Positions 15,717 through 24,341 of a stretch of DNA of 64,000 bases are shown piece after piece. The translations under genes were made by a program, and so were the position numbers. Source of the stretch: JAUMBM01 sp964645715 (GTDB lineage: Bacteria > Bacteroidota > Bacteroidia > Chitinophagales > Saprospiraceae); contig CAZYAO010000013.1 in assembly GCA_964645715.1 (NCBI GenBank), positions 1 through 64,000 on the forward strand, read 5' to 3'. Each line of letters opens with the position of its first letter. Position 1 is the stretch's first letter. The notes under the pieces were generated by a model. It saw only the letters and a program-made list of their open reading frames with translations. It had not been told where the DNA came from and searched no databases.

Positions 15717-17843
15717 ATGAAGCGCGCAGACAGGCAGCCGGGTCTGAGCATACTGACAGCAGCCCTGCTGTTGTGCAGTTGTCTGGCTGCACAGCCACCG
15801 GATACTGCAGTAACACATGCTCCGATCTTTGATACGCCTAATTATTTGCAGGAACAGCTCGAAGGTTTGTCGGATGAATCACAAACGGCTGAGCTCACAG
15901 ATTTCAATACTTTGCACGAGGGCTTACAGGCTTATCTCGACCGGCCTTTAGACCTCAACCATGCCAGTGTTCAGCAATTGGAAGAACTGGGCATGCTCAG
16001 TGATTTTCAGCTCAATCAGTTTTTGGCTTATCGACAGGCGCTGGGGCCGTTGATATCCATCTATGAACTGCAGGCCGTACCCGGCTTCGAGCCGGCTTTT
16101 ATTCATCTGTTGCTGCCCTTTGTGACTTTGAAGGCCGAACTCGATGACTATCAGGTATCGCTGCACGAACTGTTGCGCGGGGGAAGCAATGAGTTATATA
16201 TTCGCTGGTCCTACCCGCTGGAACGCGCCCGGGGATATACACAGCCACCTGGTGCGGGGGATCGCTACCTCGGCGATGCCAACCAGTTGTATCTGCGATT
16301 CAGACATACCTACAGCAACCGCTTCAGTTGGGGATTTACAGCGGAAAAGGATCGAGGGGAACCGTTTTTCAGCGGAGAAAACCGCCGCCGGGGATTTGAT
16401 TTTTGGAGTGGACATCTGGGCTTGCGGGATATGAACCGCTGGCTGCGTAGCCTGATTGTTGGTGATTTTAGTGCCAATCTGGGGCAAGGACTGGTGTTGT
16501 ACACAGGTTTTGGATATGGGAAAAGTGCTGCTATCAGCAGCATACGCCGCGGGGGGCGCACCCTGAGTCCCTACGCCAGCGTGAATGAGGCAGCTTTTCT
16601 ACGCGGACTGGCAATCACTACCGCCTGGCGGAAAAAATTTGAATCTACGGCCTTTGTTTCTTTTCGACGACGCGACGCCAGTATTTCGATGCCCGATTCA
16701 CTGACAACTCCCGACGAACTGCCCGTCTTTTCGGCTTTTGATCTCGACGGGTTTCATCGGACGCCAGCTGAAATGGCAGGTCGGGAAACCATCCGACACT
16801 TGCTGGCTGGCGGTAGTCTTCGCTATAACTTTGATCGTGGACATGTGGCACTCAACGGGGTCTTCCATCAGTTCGATGCCAGCCTCGTCAGTCGACCTCA
16901 ACTGTACAATGCTTACTACTTTAGTGGCAGTGCATTGGCCAATGCCAGCCTTGATGTCAGCTTCAGACATCGCAATGTCAGCACTTTTGGTGAGGCTGCT
17001 GTCAGTGACAACGGAACCCTGGCTGTATTGTCAGGGCTCTTCTTTAGCCCCGATAAAAAAGTGGATGTATCTTTACTCTTCCGGCACTACCCCTTCAAAT
17101 TCAATAGTCTGATGGCCAATCCTGTAGCGGAAACTACAGGCGGCAGGAATGAAAGTGGCCTCTACTTGGGCATCGAAATCCGCCCCCACAAACACTGGCT
17201 GTTGAATGGCTATTTCGACATCTGGCAGCATACCTTCTTTCGGTTCATGGTAGACGCTCCTAGTCAGGGCTATGAGTACCGAACCCGGCTAACCTACCAG
17301 CGCCGACGACAATATGAGGCCTACATAGAACTTCAGCACGAAAGCAAAGAAGCGAATATTCCAATTATTGACAGCCCGCTCAATGACGTCATTCCAAATC
17401 ACCGCTTCCAGTTGCGATTGCATTTTTCCCTAAAAATAAGCCCTGCACTGGAGTGGCGTAGCCGTATTGATTACGGCTATGCAGACAATGAAATTAACGA
17501 GCGTCAGCGGGGAAACAGTATCTCGCAGGATCTGCTGTACCGTCCCGTGGGCGCTCCCCTGTCTTTCACCCTTCGATATGCGTTGTTTGATACAGATGGT
17601 TACCAGGTAAGGTTCTACAACTACGAGAACGGCCTACTGTACAATTTTGCTATTCCTGCCTACTATAACCAAGGAAGCCGTTTTTATATCAATCTAAGGT
17701 ACAGAGGTATAAAGCAATTGATGATCGAACTGCGGGTAGCTCGTACTTTTTGGGCCAATCAGCCTTTTATCGGCAGCGGAACGGAGCAGCTACCCGCTCC
17801 TGTGAGAACTGATTTCTCTGCACAGCTGAAATATGTATTTTGA
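15717..17843 (+). CDS. Helix-hairpin-helix protein with C-terminal beta-barrel-like region
   Basis: A 708-residue exported protein. A Sec signal lies at 1-26; the LLLCSC stretch could also be a lipobox. Residues 76-137 hold ComEA-like helix-hairpin-helix motifs (LDLNHASVQQLEELGM, then ISIYELQAVPGFE). The remaining 550 or so residues alternate aromatic and polar residues (for example LYIRWSYPLERARGY) and end in Phe (LKYVF), as in outer-membrane beta-barrels. Such HhH plus barrel proteins are common and uncharacterised in Bacteroidota. Monocistronic by position, with a strong terminator 18 bp after the stop. Confidence 0.7.
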   Translation: MKRADRQPGLSILTAALLLCSCLAAQPPDTAVTHAPIFDTPNYLQEQLEGLSDESQTAELTDFNTLHEGLQAYLDRPLDLNHASVQQLEELGMLSDFQLNQFLAYRQALGPLISIYELQAVPGFEPAFIHLLLPFVTLKAELDDYQVSLHELLRGGSNELYIRWSYPLERARGYTQPPGAGDRYLGDANQLYLRFRHTYSNRFSWGFTAEKDRGEPFFSGENRRRGFDFWSGHLGLRDMNRWLRSLIVGDFSANLGQGLVLYTGFGYGKSAAISSIRRGGRTLSPYASVNEAAFLRGLAITTAWRKKFESTAFVSFRRRDASISMPDSLTTPDELPVFSAFDLDGFHRTPAEMAGRETIRHLLAGGSLRYNFDRGHVALNGVFHQFDASLVSRPQLYNAYYFSGSALANASLDVSFRHRNVSTFGEAAVSDNGTLAVLSGLFFSPDKKVDVSLLFRHYPFKFNSLMANPVAETTGGRNESGLYLGIEIRPHKHWLLNGYFDIWQHTFFRFMVDAPSQGYEYRTRLTYQRRRQYEAYIELQHESKEANIPIIDSPLNDVIPNHRFQLRLHFSLKISPALEWRSRIDYGYADNEINERQRGNSISQDLLYRPVGAPLSFTLRYALFDTDGYQVRFYNYENGLLYNFAIPAYYNQGSRFYINLRYRGIKQLMIELRVARTFWANQPFIGSGTEQLPAPVRTDFSAQLKYVF

Positions 17844-17861
17844 TTACGCTACTAAAAAGAT

Positions 17862-17897
17862 GAGCCGGCCGCACTCACTGCGACCGGCTCTTTTTTT
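17862..17897. terminator. Bidirectional intrinsic terminator
   Basis: GAGCCGG at 17862-17868 pairs with CCGGCTC at 17884-17890, extended after one mismatch by CGCA/TGCG, and is followed by T7. On the minus strand the hairpin is followed by ATCTTTTTAGT, so it can stop transcription from both sides. Confidence 0.8.
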
Positions 17898-18034
17898 ACC
17901 TCATTAGTCTGTCGGGTCAGCTTACTGACCGACATATCGCCCCGGTAAGGAAGGCAAAGAAACGCAAATGTTCATGAGATTGTGATGGGTCGGAAGACCG
18001 TAGGAAAACGTTACTATCATTTACTAGGCCGTCG
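17862..18034 (-). ncRNA. Candidate small RNA between orphan promoter and terminator
   Basis: A minus-strand TACCTTTG (18048-18041) with TTG 19 bp upstream (18070-18068) matches the Bacteroidota promoter pattern but faces no gene. Leftward transcription would start near 18034 and meet the terminator hairpin at 17890-17862, giving an RNA of about 170 nt that contains the 17911-17933 stem-loop. This rests on pattern only. Confidence 0.25.
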
Positions 18035-18040
18035 ATGAAA

Positions 18041-18070
18041 CAAAGGTATGACAACTTTTTTTATCCACAA
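18041..18070 (-). promoter_or_regulatory. Orphan promoter (TTG-N19-TACCTTTG)
   Basis: Read on the minus strand, the -33 TTG is at 18070-18068 and the -7 TACCTTTG at 18048-18041. It points away from surE, into the terminator of the opposite gene. Confidence 0.45.
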
Positions 18071-18161
18071 GAATTTGAAAAAAGCAGTTTCTACCATTTA
18101 CTGAACGGTCACTTTCCTGTGTGTTTTGTACAGTGAAGTGTGCTGTACGGCGACCGCAAAT

Positions 18162-18929
18162 TCATCGCTCAAGCGACTTGAAGAATGGAATGGCCGCGTA
18201 GTGGGTCATATCGTGCATGGAGGGCACAACGCTGATGTAGTTGTTTTCGAGCGCCCATACATCCGTGTCCTCCCCTTTGTCATCATTGACAAAGCGACCT
18301 GTGAGCCAATAGTATTTTTGCCCGCGAGGATCCTTTGCCTCCACAAATTCTTCCTTCCAGCGAGCGTCGGCCTGTCGGCAAATGCGCACGCCCTTGATTG
18401 GATGATCGGATCTTCTCGGTATGTTTACATTCAGCAGATTACCGTGGGGCATACCTTCTCCCAGGACAAAACGCATCAGTTCGCTGACAAATGGCACTGC
18501 ATGATCAAAATCTGCCTCGTAAGAATAGTCCAGCAATGAAAATCCAATGCTGGGAATACCCTCCAGTGAAGCCTCCATGGCTGCTGATAAGGTTCCCGAG
18601 TAAATAATATTCAGAGAGGCATTGCTGCCGTGGTTGATACCGGAGACGCAGAGGGCAATCTCTCGATCTTTTAGCAGAACGTTCTTAGCCAGCTTCACAC
18701 AATCGACCGGAGTACCACTACACTCATAGGCCTGTATGCCCGGAAATACGCGGCTTTCGTGCAGGCGGAGTGGCACATGAAGGGTAATGGCGTGCCCCAT
18801 GCCTGATTGTGGGGAATCCGGTGCTACAACAATCACCTCACCCAGTTGATGGGCAATTTCTACCAGTGTACGTATGCCCGGCGCGGTGATACCGTCGTCA
18901 TTGGTAACAAGAATAAGTGGCTTTTTCAT
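18162..18929 (-). CDS. surE: 5'/3'-nucleotidase SurE
   Basis: A 255-residue metal-dependent phosphatase that dephosphorylates nucleoside monophosphates and short polyphosphates. The N-terminal metal site ILVTNDDGITAPG has D11-D12; the SGINHGSN segment carries the other conserved Ser/Asn ligands. The start at 18929 gives the family-typical MKKPLILVTNDDG; an upstream ATG (18986) adds an unlikely hydrophobic leader. It is the last gene of a minus-strand group with mqnB (53 bp upstream), the outer-membrane protein and the GH1 enzyme. Confidence 0.93.
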   Translation of the reverse strand: MKKPLILVTNDDGITAPGIRTLVEIAHQLGEVIVVAPDSPQSGMGHAITLHVPLRLHESRVFPGIQAYECSGTPVDCVKLAKNVLLKDREIALCVSGINHGSNASLNIIYSGTLSAAMEASLEGIPSIGFSLLDYSYEADFDHAVPFVSELMRFVLGEGMPHGNLLNVNIPRRSDHPIKGVRICRQADARWKEEFVEAKDPRGQKYYWLTGRFVNDDKGEDTDVWALENNYISVVPSMHDMTHYAAIPFFKSLER

Positions 18930-18982
18930 GATGTAAAGGTAGTAAATGACGATAAATATGCAGGTTTTAACCCAGGCTACAA

Positions 18983-19681
18983 TCACAATTCCGTATCCGA
19001 CAAGTAATCGTACAAGAATTCCGAAAGTGTACCAACAGCCTCCTCTAGTCGCCAGTTGGCACGATTGCGTGTTTCGACATAATTGCTGATGGCGCGAAAC
19101 TGTCTGAATTGTTGCTGTCCGGACTGCAGGCAGGCCCAGAAAAAAGAAGCCCCCTCCATACTCTCGGTTTGTACTTCCGGAAATACAGTCCGCACCGCAT
19201 CAATAGAAGGCTGGTATCCATGGACGCGATTGACACTCAACCCCTGCACGGCAGGAATTCCTCTGCCATAAAGGGCATTGGGATTGCATAGTTTTCCACC
19301 GGTCAGCGGGAAAGTGTCGGGAGACTGCAGAACTGTCTGGTGCAGGGGAACAAATGTGCCATCGGCCTGCTCTATGCCCAAGTCTCCAAATTGTTCACAG
19401 TGGATTTCGGTCAACTGTCCAAGCTGCAGCGATCGATCATAGGCACCGGCAACACCCGCCTGTACCAATCGATCATAGCGGTTGCTGCCGAGCGTTGCCC
19501 CCAGCATAAAAGCAGTAGCTGGCAGCCCTACACCGGTGATTAGCACGTGCAATTCCTGTTGCGCCCACTGGTATATGCGCAGATCGCCAGCGCAGTGCAC
19601 AGGCTCATCTCCCAGCCTGTGCAACAAGGGCACTATCTCAAAGGTTGTAGCAACTACCAGCAGTGTTCGGTGCTTTCTCAT
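18983..19681 (-). CDS. mqnB: Futalosine hydrolase
   Basis: A 232-residue nucleosidase of the PNP/MTAN fold that cleaves futalosine (or aminodeoxyfutalosine) in the alternative menaquinone pathway. Visible family features are LITGVGLPATAF in the first half, GVAGAY, and TESMEGASFFWAC with the catalytic Met-Glu pair. ATG 19681 overlaps the stop of the preceding gene by 4 bp (ATGA), so it is translationally coupled. A TATCTTTG box (19693-19686) just before the ATG could give an extra, nearly leaderless transcript. Confidence 0.85.
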   Translation of the reverse strand: MRKHRTLLVVATTFEIVPLLHRLGDEPVHCAGDLRIYQWAQQELHVLITGVGLPATAFMLGATLGSNRYDRLVQAGVAGAYDRSLQLGQLTEIHCEQFGDLGIEQADGTFVPLHQTVLQSPDTFPLTGGKLCNPNALYGRGIPAVQGLSVNRVHGYQPSIDAVRTVFPEVQTESMEGASFFWACLQSGQQQFRQFRAISNYVETRNRANWRLEEAVGTLSEFLYDYLSDTEL

Positions 19682-20490
19682 ACCCCAAAGATAAGACTTA
19701 CCGCAGGATGAAGTCCCAGTATGTGATGCCAGGCAATGGCAATATCCATCCACAAACTCTTCTGCAGCCGCAACCCAGCACCCACACTCAGCCTTACAGG
19801 CCTGCTGGCCAAGCCAAGACGACACGAAAAAGATTCATGCAGCCGATAATCAATACCTGCCCGAAACTGTGTAGAAGCCTGAATATCTTTCTCTGCTTCT
19901 GCCAACAGTAACAACTGTTCCGCCGGCCGATAGCGTATGCCAATAGCCAGACAGGCAGGTAGGTATTCTCCCTCCAAAACCGATGTGCGGAAGGGATTGA
20001 GCAACCGAAAGCCGATACTTACCGCTTCACTCACAGCTGCTTGCATACCGATGGCCGCAGATAGCGCACGGGCAGATCCATACGTGGGAATGGCTACTTG
20101 CAGTCCGTGAATCTGTACGCCCAACAATAGCCTCGAACTCAATACACGCCCATACCCCATGCTAATCCGTTGCTCGTAATATGCCGGATGCCCCGTATGC
20201 TGTACAGCTATCGACCAACTGCCACTGCGCATGCCGCGAACATACGCTGCCGCAAGCAGCCGAACATCGGGTAGCCACGCGGGTTGCTGCGCAGTCACTG
20301 TCACTGCCTGCTCCAGCCCAAGCCGTGCTATGCCGGCCGGATTGCTCCAGCATGATTCTATCCCCTCCAGAGCAGTGCCACTGCCGCCCATGGACAGACT
20401 GCGGGCAGTCTCCAATGGCTGCGAGCCTGGCTGTGCCACTGCGGACAGCCAGGTGGTGATCATGACAATCACCCAAAACTGTTGTTTCAT
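19678..20490 (-). CDS. Outer-membrane beta-barrel protein (PorV/PorQ/FadL-like)
   Basis: A 270-residue exported protein with a Sec signal (residues 1 to about 19, ending SAVAQ). The segment ARSLSMGGSGTALEGIESCWSNPAGIA is cut here to its key parts: MGG at the start and W-S-N-P-A-G-I-A at the end, as in PorV/PorQ/UPF0164-like barrels. The rest is short amphipathic strands ending in SLIFGV. PorQ-like proteins assist type IX secretion in some Bacteroidota, but this one sits in an operon with a glycosidase and nucleotide enzymes, so the role is open. ATGA overlaps link it to the GH1 gene before and mqnB after. Confidence 0.6.
   Translation of the reverse strand: MKQQFWVIVMITTWLSAVAQPGSQPLETARSLSMGGSGTALEGIESCWSNPAGIARLGLEQAVTVTAQQPAWLPDVRLLAAAYVRGMRSGSWSIAVQHTGHPAYYEQRISMGYGRVLSSRLLLGVQIHGLQVAIPTYGSARALSAAIGMQAAVSEAVSIGFRLLNPFRTSVLEGEYLPACLAIGIRYRPAEQLLLLAEAEKDIQASTQFRAGIDYRLHESFSCRLGLASRPVRLSVGAGLRLQKSLWMDIAIAWHHILGLHPAVSLIFGV
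19686..19693 (-). promoter_or_regulatory. TATCTTTG box abutting mqnB ATG
   Basis: An exact TAnnTTTG match on the minus strand, four bases before the ATG and inside the end of the upstream gene. A transcript from it would be essentially leaderless. It could be chance. Confidence 0.3.
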
Positions 20491-21668
20491 ATAGTAAGCG
20501 CGTTTTGTGCAACCAGTCGGGCATAGTACTCCCCCGCTGCCGTCATCTGCCTCTCCATAGTCGCCAAATCAACCCGCACCAGCCCAAAGCGATAGGTAGG
20601 CCCCAGATTCCACTCAAAATTGTCCCAAGTACTCCAATGGATATAACCCTTCAGCGGAATCCCCGCTTCAATGACCTCATGGCATACTTTTACATAATCA
20701 TTAATCGCCTCTATGCGCTGCTGATCATCGTCTGTACAAATACCGTTTTCAGTCACCCAAAGCGGCTTGTGATAGCGATGCCAAAATTCACGCAGGCGCA
20801 GTCCTAAACCCTCCGGACGATATCCCCACATTTTATCGTGCGCACGCCCCATAGCCTCCAATGCCCCGGGGCGGTCAATCTCCGTAATCGGAAAGGGGTC
20901 AAATAATACATACGCATAGTAACTAAGTCCCCAAAAATCAACCTGCTCAAATGGCCGGGCTGCGTATCGATGAAACCAATAGTCCATAAAGGCAGCTACT
21001 GCCCGACCCGCCAGATTGAGTCCTTCAAACCAACCCGTATTGAGGGAAATACCCACGGGATGCTGCGGAAAACGCTGTTTGATACACGAATAAGCTATAT
21101 CATGCGCCTTGCCCATATGCCGCAGTACGCGATGTGCCTGATCAAACCGAAGCTTCCGGCAGGGAGGAAAGTTGCCCAGCACATAGCCATTCAGGGCAAA
21201 AACATTGGGCTCATTAAATGTATTCCAATAACTTACATACGAACCAAAGGCCTCCAGACACTGCTGCAAAAAATCAACATAACAACCAACAGAACGCTCG
21301 TCTACCCAGCCGCCCTGCGCTTCCAACCACCGGGGATGGGTAAAATGGTGAACAACCAGCATGATGGACACCCCTTTTTCGTGCAGAGAGATGAACAAAC
21401 GACGGTACTCATCAACCACAGCCTCGTCAAAGCGTGCATAAGCCGACGGCTGAAGCCGGGCCCAGTCTAGACCACAACGGTACAGTTTTCCTAGCCGCCC
21501 GATGTAGGCAGCATCTTCTTCCCTGCGTAGTTCGTGATCCGTCGTGCGGACAAAGGTATAGCCATCTTTGGATACGAAGCCACGCCAATTGTGATCGGAG
21601 GCGGTCTCTACCTGAGCCGCCGCTGTGGAAGTGCCCCACACAAAGTCCTCTGGAAAATTGATGCGCAT
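20487..21668 (-). CDS. Glycoside hydrolase family 1 (beta-glucosidase-like)
   Basis: A 393-residue retaining beta-glycosidase of the GH1 (alpha/beta)8 fold. The acid/base is Glu153 in TFNEPN and the nucleophile Glu307 in WVTENGI. The family N-terminal pattern FVWGTSTAAAQVE is present; the usual L-x-H-x-D-x-P loop is altered to VVHHFTHPRWL. It has no signal peptide, so it acts on imported or cytoplasmic glycosides; length is slightly below the usual 440-470. Start 21668 gives the typical MRINFPEDFVWG; the longer ORF adds 20 unrelated residues. It is the first gene of the operon GH1 - OM protein - mqnB - surE. Confidence 0.88.
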   Translation of the reverse strand: MRINFPEDFVWGTSTAAAQVETASDHNWRGFVSKDGYTFVRTTDHELRREEDAAYIGRLGKLYRCGLDWARLQPSAYARFDEAVVDEYRRLFISLHEKGVSIMLVVHHFTHPRWLEAQGGWVDERSVGCYVDFLQQCLEAFGSYVSYWNTFNEPNVFALNGYVLGNFPPCRKLRFDQAHRVLRHMGKAHDIAYSCIKQRFPQHPVGISLNTGWFEGLNLAGRAVAAFMDYWFHRYAARPFEQVDFWGLSYYAYVLFDPFPITEIDRPGALEAMGRAHDKMWGYRPEGLGLRLREFWHRYHKPLWVTENGICTDDDQQRIEAINDYVKVCHEVIEAGIPLKGYIHWSTWDNFEWNLGPTYRFGLVRVDLATMERQMTAAGEYYARLVAQNALTI

Positions 21669-21723
21669 GGTTGTATGGTCATTGAAAAGGTGCTTTGGCG
21701 CAAAACCGCTGTGAGGCCGCCTC

Positions 21724-21763
21724 CACATGCACTTTGACGACTAAAGCCGTCAAAGTGCATGTG
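21724..21763. repeat. Perfect 16-bp intergenic hairpin with TAAA loop
   Basis: Arms 21724-21739 and 21748-21763 pair without mismatch, then one A-C mismatch and a closing C-G pair around a TAAA loop. It lies between the PD40 lipoprotein stop (21784) and the GH1 start (21668), so it could end transcription of the former. No T-tract follows. The loop area resembles the hairpin at 35-60. Confidence 0.6.
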
Positions 21764-21783
21764 AGCATTGTTTACCGAGAGGC

Positions 21784-22887
21784 TTACTCCTCCCAGTCAG
21801 CAATAAATACATTGGTATCTCTGGTTCCGCCATTGTTGCGGTTCGAGGCAAAAACTAGCTGTTTGCCGTCGCGGCTAAACATAGGGAAAGCATCGAATAC
21901 ACCATCGTATGTGAGCTGTTTAAGCCCTGTACCATCAGCATTAATAATAAACAAATTGAACTGACGCCCGCCCGGACTGTGGTGGTTACTGGTAAAGAGA
22001 ATTCGCTTGCCATCAGGGTGGAAGTAGGGAGCCCAGTTGGCTTTGCCAAGGTTCGTCACCTGCCGTAAATTGCTGCCGTCAACATTGCAAACAAAAATTT
22101 CCATATTGGTCGGCTGCACCAGACCTTTGGCAAGTAAGCCTTTATAGATACTGATCTCCTCTTCTGTCTTTGGTCTTGAAGCCCTGAAAACGAGCTGCTT
22201 ACCGTCGGGAGAAAAGAAAGCACCACCATCATAACCCAGGTCAAATGTCACCTGCTTCACATCTGAACCATCAACGTTCATGGTGTACAACTCGAGGTCA
22301 CCCGTGCGATCAGACGTAAATACAACGCGCTTACCATCGGGTGAAAGCGTAGCCTCAGCATCATATCCTTTGGCGTCTGTCAGCTGCCCGGTAACCTCCC
22401 CTTTCAGATTGGCCGTGAAAATATCGAAAGTGGAAAAAATAGGCCAGACGTATTTTCCGTCTACCAGCCGGGGTGCTTCGGGACACTCATCGCCTGCGTG
22501 ATGTGTACTCGCATACAAGACTTCCTTGTCACCAGGCAGAAAGTAAGCACAGGTTGTGCGCCCCTTGCCCGTGCTCAGCATCGGTGGCCTGCCGCCTTCC
22601 GTACCCTTCAGTGGCATATAAAAAATTTGGTCGCAGGCTGTACCCCAGTTGGTATTGGTACTCTGAAACACAAGATAGCGGCCATTGAAGCTGAAGTATG
22701 CCTCCGCATTATCTCCACCAAAAGTTAGTTGCCTAATGTTTTTAATGTGCCGCTCGTCGGGGTAGCGGAGACTGTCTACAGAAGACGAATCTTTGGACGC
22801 ATCGGTCATACCTGCCTGCTTGGTCCGGCAGGAAGTCAACAACAACAAGGGTGCCAACAGGCTACCTAAAATCAGTAAAAAACGCAT
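21784..22887 (-). CDS. PD40/TolB-like beta-propeller lipoprotein
   Basis: A 367-residue predicted lipoprotein (signal with lipobox LLTSC, Cys20). The mature part has repeated WD40-like PD40 blades, e.g. ATLSPDGKRVVFTSDRTGD, GAFFSPDGKQLVFRASRP, YFHPDGKRILFTSNHHS and FSRDGKQLVFASNRN, as in TolB and DPP IV propellers. There is no C-terminal protease domain and no TolB N-terminal domain, so a binding role at the cell envelope is most likely. It is divergent from lipB and separated from the downstream GH1 operon by the 21724-21763 hairpin. Confidence 0.8.
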   Translation of the reverse strand: MRFLLILGSLLAPLLLLTSCRTKQAGMTDASKDSSSVDSLRYPDERHIKNIRQLTFGGDNAEAYFSFNGRYLVFQSTNTNWGTACDQIFYMPLKGTEGGRPPMLSTGKGRTTCAYFLPGDKEVLYASTHHAGDECPEAPRLVDGKYVWPIFSTFDIFTANLKGEVTGQLTDAKGYDAEATLSPDGKRVVFTSDRTGDLELYTMNVDGSDVKQVTFDLGYDGGAFFSPDGKQLVFRASRPKTEEEISIYKGLLAKGLVQPTNMEIFVCNVDGSNLRQVTNLGKANWAPYFHPDGKRILFTSNHHSPGGRQFNLFIINADGTGLKQLTYDGVFDAFPMFSRDGKQLVFASNRNNGGTRDTNVFIADWEE

Positions 22888-22969
22888 GGATTATTGTTTA
22901 TATGTACGACTGTCCCGTACTGCATTTGCCGGCAAACAACTATTGCTGCCGTCGCTACGGGCTTCATCG

Positions 22970-22977
22970 CAAAGCTA
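22970..22977 (-). promoter_or_regulatory. -7 box TAGCTTTG upstream of the PD40 lipoprotein
   Basis: An exact TAnnTTTG match on the minus strand 82 bp before the start codon. I see no -33 TTTG at the expected distance, so support is partial. Confidence 0.3.
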
Positions 22978-23120
22978 AGGAATGCATTTGATATTCTTTA
23001 CATAGCTGCAAAGCTCTGGTACATCTTGATTTGTTTATGACAAATTAACACAGACTGGACCAAAAAATACCCCGCTTTACCGCAAAAGTTGCGAACTTTG
23101 CTTCATCATTCTCTCTTGTA

Positions 23121-23840
23121 ATGCCAACAGTTTTTTTCAAGGATTTGGGCAGCATTGACTACAAAGCCGCCTGGGACTATCAGACAGCCCTGCATCAGGA
23201 ATTGGTAACTGCCAAGCTCCTGCGCCGGGCCCAGCCACCTGCCCAAGAAAGTAATCAGGTACCCATTCACCACTATCTCCTTTTTTGCGAGCATCCACCC
23301 GTATATACCCTGGGTAAAAGTGGCAGTGAAAGCAATCTGTTGCTTACTGCCGAAAAATTGCTCGAAAATGGTTTTCAATACTATAAAATTAATCGGGGAG
23401 GTGACATTACCTACCACGGGCCAGGCCAGATTGTCGGCTACCCTATCTTTGATCTCGATGATTTCTTCACGGATGTTCACCGCTACGTACGAACGCTGGA
23501 AGAGGCTATCATACAGACATTAGCCCACTACAACATTGAATCGCTCCGAGTCCCTCAGTATACCGGTGTCTGGCTGCCAGCCAATGCGAAGGGAGATCCC
23601 TTACGCAAAATTTGTGCCATCGGCGTTCACCTGAGCCGCTGGGTCACTATGCATGGATTTGCCTTCAATGTCAATACCAACCTGGATCACTTCGGCCACA
23701 TAATCCCCTGCGGTATCGCAGATGATGATAAGGCCGTCACCAGTATGCAAAAAGAGCTGGGCAGGGAAGTCAATGTGGAGGAAGTCAAAGATGTTTTAAA
23801 AAATAAGCTAGCCTCGTTATTTGTATTTGATTATGGTTAA
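23121..23840 (+). CDS. lipB: Octanoyltransferase
   Basis: A 239-residue enzyme that transfers octanoate from acyl carrier protein to lipoyl domains of the 2-oxoacid dehydrogenases and glycine cleavage H protein. The family signature NRGGDITYHGPGQIVGYP is at 91-108; the catalytic Lys163 (RKICAIGVH) and Cys197 (HIIPCGI) are both present. The ATG at 23121 gives a normal N-terminus. It is transcribed divergently from the PD40 lipoprotein gene, 233 bp away. Confidence 0.95.
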   Translation: MPTVFFKDLGSIDYKAAWDYQTALHQELVTAKLLRRAQPPAQESNQVPIHHYLLFCEHPPVYTLGKSGSESNLLLTAEKLLENGFQYYKINRGGDITYHGPGQIVGYPIFDLDDFFTDVHRYVRTLEEAIIQTLAHYNIESLRVPQYTGVWLPANAKGDPLRKICAIGVHLSRWVTMHGFAFNVNTNLDHFGHIIPCGIADDDKAVTSMQKELGREVNVEEVKDVLKNKLASLFVFDYG

Positions 23841-23856
23841 CAATACTTTATCTTTG
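23826..23856 (+). promoter_or_regulatory. Promoter TTTG-N19-TATCTTTG
   Basis: The -33 TTTG (23826-23829) and -7 TATCTTTG (23849-23856) have the spacing typical of the main Bacteroidota sigma factor. It begins within the last codons of lipB and would drive the small conserved gene and the genes after it. Confidence 0.6.
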
Positions 23857-23921
23857 CATCCTTTTTAATGATTTCGCCTGGAAAACTATTTCTAATCCCC
23901 AAGCTAGCCTTTACTAAACGT

Positions 23922-24326
23922 ATGAAAAAAGATATTGAGCTGCGCCGTGTCGAAGATATCATCATCGCAATCGTTCCTCCCGAGGAAGGCGAGAGCCAGG
24001 ATCTTTGGGATGTGTACCTGATCAACCTGCAGGACAAATCCATTGAAAATCTGCTTGTCAGCTCTGTAGGCTATGGAGAAATAGAGGGTGAGATGCGAAA
24101 AACTACTACCCTCAGGTATTTCTACGAACAAATCGGTCCTTTACAGGTTGTTCAGATTGAGCCTATACAGTCTAATCTGTTTGATCTGACGCATGAGTAT
24201 TGGATTAGCTATAATCAGGCCGACTACATGTACGATCGCAAATACGTCTTCGTGAGTGGCAGCATTCACCCCATGCATTTCACCGCTGTACCGCTCATCA
24301 ATAAGCGAGGTGTAATGATTCGATAG
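23922..24326 (+). CDS. Small conserved protein of unknown function
   Basis: A 134-residue protein I do not recognise by function. It starts MKKDIELRRVEDIIIAIVPPE and contains DLWDVYLINLQ, a pattern of alternating strands, and ends FVSGSIHPMHFTAVPLINKRGVMIR. No signal peptide, membrane span or Cys pair is visible. ATG 23922 is preferred; an ATG at 23868 would add 18 residues but lies only about 12 bp after a good -7 box. It is 15 bp before the acyl-CoA thioesterase gene, which suggests co-transcription. Confidence 0.6.
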   Translation: MKKDIELRRVEDIIIAIVPPEEGESQDLWDVYLINLQDKSIENLLVSSVGYGEIEGEMRKTTTLRYFYEQIGPLQVVQIEPIQSNLFDLTHEYWISYNQADYMYDRKYVFVSGSIHPMHFTAVPLINKRGVMIR

Positions 24327-24341
24327 ATTTCAAAATCCCAA

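Larger units (their letters stand above)
17844..18161. other. Convergent intergenic region, 318 bp
   Basis: No ORF was found. It holds the terminator at 17862-17897, a second hairpin at 17911-17933 (GTCGGGTCAG, CTTA loop, CTGACCGAC with one bulge), an imperfect 20-bp direct repeat (18014-18033 and 18091-18110, five mismatches), and a minus-strand promoter-like pair at 18041-18070 with no gene behind it. Confidence 0.6.
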
